Shown here in pieces: positions 57,472-64,000 of a DNA stretch of 64,000 nt (its first letter is position 1; the number at the start of each line of letters is the position of its first letter). Under the pieces are notes generated by a model that ran no database searches, had not been told where the DNA came from, and saw only the letters and a list, made by a program, of their open reading frames with translations. Position numbers and translations under genes: made by a program. Origin of the DNA: CALZBJ01 sp945619025 (GTDB lineage Bacteria; Pseudomonadota; Gammaproteobacteria; Cardiobacteriales; Wohlfahrtiimonadaceae); contig CALZBJ010000001.1 of NCBI GenBank assembly GCA_945619025.1, positions 1 through 64,000 on the forward strand. Reading direction: 5' to 3'.

Positions 57472-58899
57472 TTACGCTAAAAACTGTAGTAGGAATGCAC
57501 CATAGCCCGTTAAGATTAAGATACAGAGAAGGTTTAATACGCCCCCTGCTTTCATCATATCGCGCTGTTTTAAGTGGCCCGTACCAAACACAATGGCATT
57601 CGGCGGCGTTGCGATCGGGAGCATAAACGCACACGATGCACCAAGACCAATCATTAACACTAACGCCTCTGGCGGCATATTCATCTCAATGGCGATCGAG
57701 GCAAATACAGGCACTAAAAGCGCTGCAGATGCGGTATTACTGGTAAATTCCGTTAATACGATAATAAACGCAACCACGATGAAGATCACCAGAAGTTTCG
57801 GCGAACCGCCAAAGATATCCGCAACGGTTTGACCTAAGATTTTCGATGCGCCTGATTCCCCTAATACCGCGGATAAGGTTAATCCACCACCAAAGAGGAA
57901 GAGAACGCCCCAGTCGGTGCTATCTGAAATTTGTTTCCATGATGCAAGGCCTAAGAACGCCACCGCAATCGCACACGCAACCGCCACAAAGGTATCGGGC
58001 GAGGTGATGCCGAAGGTATCTTTAATCCAGCCCCCTGCAATCCATGCACCCGCCGTTACAACGAATACAATCGCCGCTAAAACACGCGCGCTCGTCCATG
58101 GAATTTGTTCATCGGTGATCTCAACTTTATAGTTAAGACGCGGTTTAAAAACGAAATAGAGAACGGCAAACATTACCGGCATCAATAAAATCATCATCGG
58201 CAAACCGACTTTAAACCAATCGTTAAAGCTATAACCTAACTCTTTTGCCGCAATGGCGTTTGGGGGAGAACCGACGAGCGTTCCAAGCCCACCGATACTC
58301 GCTGAATAGGCGATCCCTAAGAGGATAAAGATAAAGGTGCCGCGATCTTTAGAGAAATCAAGATTACTCATGATTCCAAGAGCGAGCGGAAGCATCATCG
58401 CCGCCGTTGCGGTATTACTAATCCACATAGAAAGCACAGCCGTCACAAGGAAAAGCGAGGTCACTGTGACCCCTAAGTGCCCGCCTGAAATCTTAATCAT
58501 AAAGAGCGCAATTTTGCGGTCAAGGCGTTGTACGTGAAGCGCTGTCGCAAGCGCAAATCCTCCAAAGAAGAGGAAAATAATCGGGTCTGCAAACCGAGAT
58601 AATGCAACCTTGGTGGTAAATCCATCCCCACTAAATAACACCACTGCTGCCACCGGCACAATGAGCGCTGTAATCGTGACGTGAACCACTTCCGTCAACC
58701 AAAGCGCGCCGATAAATACAAGCAGAATAAGCCCTTTCTTCTCTTTTGTAGGATACGAATCAGGCAAAACATAATGGTAAATCGCAAAGCAAATCGCAAT
58801 GATTACGAGCGTCGAAATAACGCCACGCAATGCACCGCTCGGTGATACTTCACCCTGGTTATCGGTCACTTGCTCTTTTTGTGCTTCAACCGCAGCCAT
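57472..58899 (-). CDS. DASS family sodium-coupled anion symporter
   Basis: 475 residues with about 11-13 spans. The two SNT motifs are present: WISNTATAAMMLPLAL and EFTSNTASAALLVPVF, with SPPNAIAAKELGYSF and TPPNAIVFGTGHLKQRDMMKAG after them. These bind Na+ and the carboxylate in SLC13/DASS transporters. Likely substrates are C4-dicarboxylates such as succinate. Monocistronic. Confidence 0.92.
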   Translation of the reverse strand: MAAVEAQKEQVTDNQGEVSPSGALRGVISTLVIIAICFAIYHYVLPDSYPTKEKKGLILLVFIGALWLTEVVHVTITALIVPVAAVVLFSGDGFTTKVALSRFADPIIFLFFGGFALATALHVQRLDRKIALFMIKISGGHLGVTVTSLFLVTAVLSMWISNTATAAMMLPLALGIMSNLDFSKDRGTFIFILLGIAYSASIGGLGTLVGSPPNAIAAKELGYSFNDWFKVGLPMMILLMPVMFAVLYFVFKPRLNYKVEITDEQIPWTSARVLAAIVFVVTAGAWIAGGWIKDTFGITSPDTFVAVACAIAVAFLGLASWKQISDSTDWGVLFLFGGGLTLSAVLGESGASKILGQTVADIFGGSPKLLVIFIVVAFIIVLTEFTSNTASAALLVPVFASIAIEMNMPPEALVLMIGLGASCAFMLPIATPPNAIVFGTGHLKQRDMMKAGGVLNLLCILILTGYGAFLLQFLA

Positions 58900-59473
58900 A
58901 ATGAACTCCCTTTCTAAAAGTAGTTATAATTATTCAAATAATGAACGAACGGAAATCCCTTATTCATTCAACAAAAGTAGTCAGTTATAAGGGATTTTTA
59001 ACTTTAATGCAACGATCAAAAATTACCCACATCACAAATATCGTTCCATGTTATTGGCCACAGTAGGCTTCTTCGTCCCATTTTCTCTATAGCTATCATC
59101 AGATTATCAGAGTGAGAAACGACTTTCAAAACTCTTCACAGCCCAATTCGAATTATCTGCAATGAGTTAAAATTGAATAATATTTACGCAATCGATACCT
59201 ATCAATCTCGCTTAAGCCTGTAAAATCATCGCATTAATGAATCCTAAAACAAAAATAGAGCGTCAATTTATCGGGTTACTCCCTTAAATCGACACTCTAT
59301 TTTATTGACTCAAAACAGATTCAAACTCTTTTTATTTGCAATAAATCCTATATTTGCTCAACTTTTATAGATTTGTGCGCATTCGATTCATCGTTTAGAG
59401 TCTTTTATTTTATCCATTAATCTTTTCTATACTTAAGCGATCATTACACTTATCGATAAAATGATCGCTCTTC
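58900..59473. other. 574-bp intergenic region with a long inverted repeat
   Basis: AT-rich, no protein-coding frame worth calling. An inverted repeat at 59252-59303 has arms AAAATAGAG / CTCTATTTT plus GTC/GAC and ATTTA/TAAAT, with T-rich flanks, and could terminate transcripts of either strand. A second repeat, AGCGATCATT / AATGATCGCT, lies near 59435-59472. A small RNA is possible but not shown. Confidence 0.45.
59252..59303. repeat. long inverted repeat, terminator-like
   Basis: Arms of about 20 nt with few mismatches around a 12-nt loop. No gene ends close to it on either strand. Confidence 0.55.
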
Positions 59474-60247
59474 TTAACGAAACTTCGATAATTGTGCTTC
59501 AAGCGATGAAATCCGTTTGGTGCTCGCCGGATGCGTTGAGAGGAAATCCACATTGGAACTGCCGCTCAGTTGCGCCATCTTCTTCCAGAGCGTAACCGCC
59601 GCTTCCGGGTTGTAGCCGGCATTGGCCATCAGCTCTAAACCAATTAGGTCCGCCTCGGTCTCCATCTTGCGTGAAAATGGGAGTGAAAATGCTACTTGCC
59701 CCGCCTGCTGAATTAAATCCTCTGCCCCTTGATCTAAGCCCACAATGGCGGCGATCAGAGTAATGCCGGTACTTTTCGCCATCTCTTGGGAGACCTTTTC
59801 ACGGCTATGCTCGCGCAGAACGTGCGCCATCTCGTGGCCAATAATCGCGGCAAGTTCATCATCGGTGAGTTTTAACTGATCGATAATGCCGGTATAGACC
59901 ACCATTTTCCCGCCGGGCATGGCAAAGGCGTTCACATCATCGCTCTTGATGACGTTAATTTCCCAGTCATATTTAAGCGCATCGCTTCTAAATTTTGTGG
60001 TATGCGGTAAGAGACGATTGAAAATACGATTGACCCGTTTTGCTTGCGCCGATTGATCAAGTTTTCGCTCCTGCTTTGATGCGGTAATCAGCTGCGCATA
60101 CCCTTCTGCCGCCGATTGATTGACCGCCGCTTCCGGCACCATGGTAAATTGCGCGCGATTCACGCCAACCAATCCGCCCGATGTCGTACTTGCACACCCC
60201 GCCAGCACCAATCCCGCCAATAGCGTGGCGATGATCCCCTTTTTCAT
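59474..60247 (-). CDS. M48 family metallopeptidase lipoprotein (LoiP/YcaL-like)
   Basis: 257 residues. The signal ends in the lipobox LAGC (Cys18). The metalloprotease motif is HEMAH (138-142) in IIGHEMAHVLREHSRE, with the third ligand Glu in METEADLIGLELMA. The protein faces the periplasm from a membrane and degrades misfolded outer-membrane or BAM-linked proteins in relatives. Monocistronic. Confidence 0.92.
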   Translation of the reverse strand: MKKGIIATLLAGLVLAGCASTTSGGLVGVNRAQFTMVPEAAVNQSAAEGYAQLITASKQERKLDQSAQAKRVNRIFNRLLPHTTKFRSDALKYDWEINVIKSDDVNAFAMPGGKMVVYTGIIDQLKLTDDELAAIIGHEMAHVLREHSREKVSQEMAKSTGITLIAAIVGLDQGAEDLIQQAGQVAFSLPFSRKMETEADLIGLELMANAGYNPEAAVTLWKKMAQLSGSSNVDFLSTHPASTKRISSLEAQLSKFR

Positions 60248-60309
60248 AGCTCTCTCCTACTCTTAACTCATTTAAATATTCGCAATGGCTTGATTATTAC
60301 ATATTTCAG

Positions 60310-60930
60310 CTAGCCATTGAGCAATTCTTTTTCCGATAAAATCTCCACACTCGGCAGTGCCTCGAGCCTGCCATAGAGCGCCTCATAATCTCGCGCCCGA
60401 ACGCTCAATTCCACAAGGCAGATATCGGTAAATTCTTCGCGGACTTTGTTAAATTCAAGCCCATGCAGCGCCTGATTCACCTCATTGGTTGCATCATAGC
60501 CGTAACGAAAGATTAGCGGTTTGCCAATAATTTTAGTGACGATCTTCGCATTTTCGATCGCTTTTGCCGCCCCTTCTTGATACGCCGAGACAAGCCCGCC
60601 GGTGCCAAGTTTAATCCCGCCAAAATAGCGCACCACAAGCACGATAATATTGGTCAATTCATGGGAATTGATCTGTCCTAAGATCGGTCTTCCTGCCGTG
60701 CCGGACGGCTCACCATCATCATTGGCGCGATAATTATCATAGGATTCCCCGAGCATATAGGCCCAGCAAACATGGCGTGAATCGTTGTACTCTTTGCGAT
60801 AATGCTCCACAAGCTCAAGCGCCGCCGCTTCAGAATCCACAAAATGGGCAAAACTGATAAATCGGCTCCGCTGCTCCACAAATTCCGCTTCTGCCATGCC
60901 TGCAATTGTCTTATAGGTATCTTTTATCAC
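60310..60930 (-). CDS. yigZ: YigZ/IMPACT family protein
   Basis: 206 residues. EFVEQRSRFISFAHFVDSEAAAL, then RHVCWAYMLG, DDGEPSGTAGRPILGQI and VVRYFGGIKLGTGGLVSAY are the UPF0029 signature. The C-terminal domain is ferredoxin-like (DUF1949). Function in bacteria unclear; the eukaryotic relative IMPACT regulates translation. Confidence 0.93.
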   Translation of the reverse strand: MIKDTYKTIAGMAEAEFVEQRSRFISFAHFVDSEAAALELVEHYRKEYNDSRHVCWAYMLGESYDNYRANDDGEPSGTAGRPILGQINSHELTNIIVLVVRYFGGIKLGTGGLVSAYQEGAAKAIENAKIVTKIIGKPLIFRYGYDATNEVNQALHGLEFNKVREEFTDICLVELSVRARDYEALYGRLEALPSVEILSEKELLNG

Positions 60931-60963
60931 GCTCTGCCTTCCTCATTTCATCAAACGCCCATT

Positions 60964-61003
60964 AAAAAAGCCCTTACCCCTTTAGTTACAAGGCGTAAGA
61001 GCT
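60964..61003 (-). terminator. terminator of the aminotransferase gene
   Basis: Minus-strand arms AGCTCTTAC and GTAAGGGCT (one mismatch) are followed by U6. Confidence 0.75.
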
Positions 61004-61121
61004 TCTTATTATAACGGCTTAATCTAAAAACGGCATGATGAATCCTTTATCAAGGTTTATCAAGACTCACCAATGCAACCTTTCCTATTTTAGACTGGTT
61101 TCCGGCCGATTTTATTCCGAC

Positions 61122-62324
61122 TTATGCGTATTTTGCAATCGCGTTTGCAAGGCGTTTCGCTGCTTCTTCAGCGCCCGCTGCATCGATCGTTGCAAAGGAT
61201 AAGCGTAGGGTTGAATCATCAGGATCATTCACATAAAACGCGGCACCGGGAACAAATACAACGCCCTCATCAATGGCGATTTTGAGGAGTTTTGTCGCGC
61301 TCATGCCATTTTTAAGTTTTGCCCAGAGGAACATTCCGCCCACCGGTTTATTATAGGTAATATGTTCGCCTAAATGCGTATCAAGGGCTTTCATCAACGC
61401 GCCGCAACGCTCGCCATAGGCTTTTGAAATCGCTGGAATGCGATCATCCAAACGGCCACTCTCTAGATACGCCGATACGATCAATTGCGATAAAACTGGC
61501 GTATGCAGATCCACCGATTGTTTCACCAGCACGATTTTCTCGCGAGTTTTTGGCGCGGCAATGATAAATCCAAGACGAAGGCCGGGGACTAAAATTTTCG
61601 AGAATGAAGAGAGATAAACTACATTCTCTTCACCCTTACCTTCCGTTTGCGCGATTTTGTAGAGTGATGGAACACGCTCGCCTTCAAAACGGATTTCGCC
61701 GTACGGGTCATCTTCTAAAATCACGAAATTATACTCGATCGCAAGCGCTAAAAGACGTTTACGATTCGCCTCACTCATCGTTGAACCTGATGGATTTGCA
61801 AAGGTGGGCACGATATAAAGCGCCTTCACATTTTTCGCCGTTTGCAGGGTTTTCTCAAGGGCATCAAGATCGAGTCCTTCGTCCGATCCTTCCACATCCA
61901 CCACGTTCGCTCCAACCATTTTAAAGACTTGAATCGCCGCTAAATAGGTGGGTTTTTCAACTAAAATTGTATCGCCTTCATTTAAAAAGGTACGCGCAAC
62001 GAGGTCGAGTCCTTGCTGAGAACCACTGGTAACCACAACGTGATCGGCATCGGTTTTGATACCGCGTTTTTTCACAAGCTCTGCAATGCCTGAACGAAGC
62101 TCAGGTTCCCCGTCGGTGACGCTATATTGATAGGCTGCTACGCCTGACGCTGTCGCGACTTTGAGCGCTTCATTAATGCCCTCTAGGTCAAACATATCTG
62201 CCGCGGGAATGCCCCCTGCGAGCGAGATAATGTGCGGCATTTTACTAAATGCCAGAAGCTCACGAACGATTGAGCTTTGAGTCCCTACAACACGATCAGC
62301 AAAAAGCGCGTCTAAACCTTCCAT
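61122..62324 (-). CDS. class I/II PLP aminotransferase (2-aminoadipate/MocR-like domain type)
   Basis: 400 residues. PLP lysine is Lys243 in SSFSKILVPGLRLGF; other motifs are VTSGSQQGLDLVARTF, YIVPTFANPSG and ILEDDPYGEIRF. The sequence is closest in style to 2-aminoadipate transaminase LysN and valine-pyruvate types. A lysine or aminoadipate role would fit the glutarate pathway in this window, but that is inference. Confidence 0.85.
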   Translation of the reverse strand: MEGLDALFADRVVGTQSSIVRELLAFSKMPHIISLAGGIPAADMFDLEGINEALKVATASGVAAYQYSVTDGEPELRSGIAELVKKRGIKTDADHVVVTSGSQQGLDLVARTFLNEGDTILVEKPTYLAAIQVFKMVGANVVDVEGSDEGLDLDALEKTLQTAKNVKALYIVPTFANPSGSTMSEANRKRLLALAIEYNFVILEDDPYGEIRFEGERVPSLYKIAQTEGKGEENVVYLSSFSKILVPGLRLGFIIAAPKTREKIVLVKQSVDLHTPVLSQLIVSAYLESGRLDDRIPAISKAYGERCGALMKALDTHLGEHITYNKPVGGMFLWAKLKNGMSATKLLKIAIDEGVVFVPGAAFYVNDPDDSTLRLSFATIDAAGAEEAAKRLANAIAKYA

Positions 62325-62468
62325 TTTATTTCCTTACATTTTATTCATATCGTTATACTATTAAGGATTACCACACAAAATCGAACCCGGCATCAGTGCC
62401 CAAAACTCGGCTTTGGTATAATCGCTTTTACTCTTTATTGTGTTCCATTGCGCCAAATAGGTGATCTA

Positions 62469-64000
62469 TGAGTCTTACCGTCTACCATTCCAATCATCTT
62501 GATATCTTAAAATCGATCGTCGGACATATTATGATGAACGATCCGCTTGAGAGTCCTTTTGAGAAAGAGTATCTCTTAATCCAGAACTTTGGGATGGCAA
62601 AATGGTTGCAGACTGAGATCGCCTCTGAACTTGGAATTTTGACGCAATGTGAGTTTTTGCTTCCGTCTAAAATGCTCAGTAATCTCTGTGACGAACTTCT
62701 CGAAAACAGCGAACATTTCCGTCAGAATCTCTCTCAAGATAAACTATTTTGGCCGTTAGTGTCCATTATTTTTAATATTGATCAAAATGATCCCGATTTC
62801 GATGCAATTTCCAGTTATATTCGCTGTGACGATCCCGCGCTTCGCTTAAAAAAATCGGTCTCGCTCGCAAAAGAGATCTCGGCGGTATTTGATAAATATA
62901 TTGTCTATCGTCCCGATTGGATTGCCGCGTGGGATCGAGGTGAAACGGTGGATGAACTCCCGCCCCTCCATGCGATTTGGCAACAAAAACTCTGGCGTGA
63001 GGTGATGCGTTTTCTCAATTACCCCACTCACTTTGGAAACATTAAACCGCTCCTTGAGGCGCGCCTTAATGATCCTATCTATATGGAGCCGCTTAAAGCA
63101 AAGCTCCCTAAACGCCTCTTTATTATTGGGCTTACCTCACTGCCGCCACTCTTTTTAGACCTATTGATGTGCTTTAAAGAGTATATCGATATCCATCTCT
63201 TTTTTAATAATCCATCGCAATTTTATTGGGGCGATGTAACGAAGTATTACACCGAGCTGTCGCTTGGGCGTGAAAATTTCTTCGATGAGAGCGTCAACGA
63301 CGATATTCTCTCCCCGTTTACCCCAGAAGAGCCCGATGAACATTGGCAAGAATTTGCCGGCCATCCGCTCCTTGCCTCTCTTGGAAAAGTGGGCCGTGAT
63401 CATCTTAAAATCTTGCAACAATATCCGGAACAGCGTGAGATTGAAGCCTTTAGTGAGCCCGAGCCCACATCCCTCCTGCATCATCTGCAATATACGATTT
63501 TCAATCTACTGCCGCCTCACGAAACCGATAAATGGACCTTTGATCCGAGCGATCGCTCCCTTGAAATTCACACCGCCTATAGTCCGCTCCGTGAAATTGA
63601 GGCGCTCTACGACCAACTCCTTCATCTATTTAATCAAGACCCGACGCTCAAACCGAGCGAAATTGTGGTGATGACGCCGGATATCGAAAAATATGCGCCG
63701 CTCATTGAGGCTGTATTTGGTGAGGGAATGGCCAATCGTCATAACGCGATTCCCTACTCTATTTCCGACATTAGCCTTCGCCATAGTGAGCCGCTACTCG
63801 ATGGATTTTTAACGCTGCTCACTCTCCCGACGCTCACCTTTAAAACTAGCGAGATTTTACCGCTGCTTAAACTGCCCGAGGTGATGGAAAAATATGGCTT
63901 TACCGAACGAGATTTTGATCTCATTAGTTATTGGATTGAAGAGGCATTTATTCGTTTTGGCATTGATGATCATCACCTTGAAAGCCTCGGCTTTGGCGAT
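62469..64000 (+). CDS. recC: RecC, exonuclease V gamma subunit (C-terminus beyond window)
   Basis: The frame is open from the ATG at 62469 to the window edge (at least 510 residues). It has RecC landmarks: LTVYHSNHLDIL, LIQNFGMAKWLQTEIASELG, KLFWPLVSIIF, PKRLFIIGLTSLPPLFLDLL, and EIHTAYSPLREIEALYDQLL followed by PSEIVVMTPDIEKYAPLIEAVF. RecC recognises Chi within RecBCD, which repairs double-strand breaks and degrades phage DNA. recB/recD would be expected further right. Confidence 0.93.

Overview
The window reads as chromosome of a gammaproteobacterium of moderate GC. The signs are CCA-encoding tRNA genes, a lambda-type prophage with an Rz/Rz1 spanin pair, RecC, UbiC, GrpE, RsgA, FdxA and a PA3496-family protein. 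Gene content and codon style would fit the Cardiobacteriales area (Ignatzschineria or Wohlfahrtiimonas), but that is inference, not proof. About 1-24.5 kb is a lambda-like prophage whose left end lies outside the window; 24.5-64 kb is host chromosome.

Prophage, read leftward from the immunity region. The switch at 19.6-20.6 kb has a Cro-like gene, three 15-bp operators (AAACC-N5-GGTTT), divergent pR/pRM promoters and an S24-type CI repressor. CI is followed by a RhuM-family gene and a terminator. A CI-operator-overlapped pL promoter then drives a rightward operon of small genes, SSB and an AlpA-like regulator that ends at a tRNA-Met. The leftward early operon holds an O-like initiator with five iterons inside its gene, a DnaC-like loader, a DEDD exonuclease, a YbcO-like nuclease, RusA and a Q-like antiterminator. 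A late promoter and a string of terminators follow. The late region contains a Com-like zinc finger, a Dam methylase, a RexA/RexB homologue pair, the lysis cassette (amidase, holin candidate, Rz/Rz1), HNH, TerS, TerL, protease, major capsid, portal, a collagen-like protein and four neck proteins. Where a major tail gene would be expected there is a GHKL ATPase with its own promoter, running off the left edge. No tail gene and no integrase are visible.

Host region. Genes include argC, an RND efflux pump with its adaptor, perM-like, greA, a glyoxalase, grpE, corA, two tandem tRNA-Asp, ubiC, a TSUP exporter, znuA, glnS with two amino-acid ABC permeases, and a glutarate catabolic set (glaH/csiD, lhgO, a GntR/FCD regulator). 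These are followed by a cystine symporter, serS, two ferredoxins, tyrS, rsgA, a DASS anion symporter, an M48 lipoprotein, a YigZ protein, an aminotransferase and the start of recC.

The most interesting signals lie between or across the genes. (1) A lambda-type slippery heptamer (GGGAAAG) sits on the stop codon of the major capsid gene and opens a 66-residue -1 frame extension that resembles an E3-binding domain. (2) A 31-residue leader peptide with five consecutive Cys codons, followed by a terminator, lies upstream of a cystine transporter gene. (3) A perfect 8-bp hairpin hides the start of the Dam methylase gene, directly after a Com-like gene, as in the com/mom switch of phage Mu. (4) A long structured leader with a strong terminator precedes glaH, with a palindromic site in its promoter that recurs next to the GntR gene.
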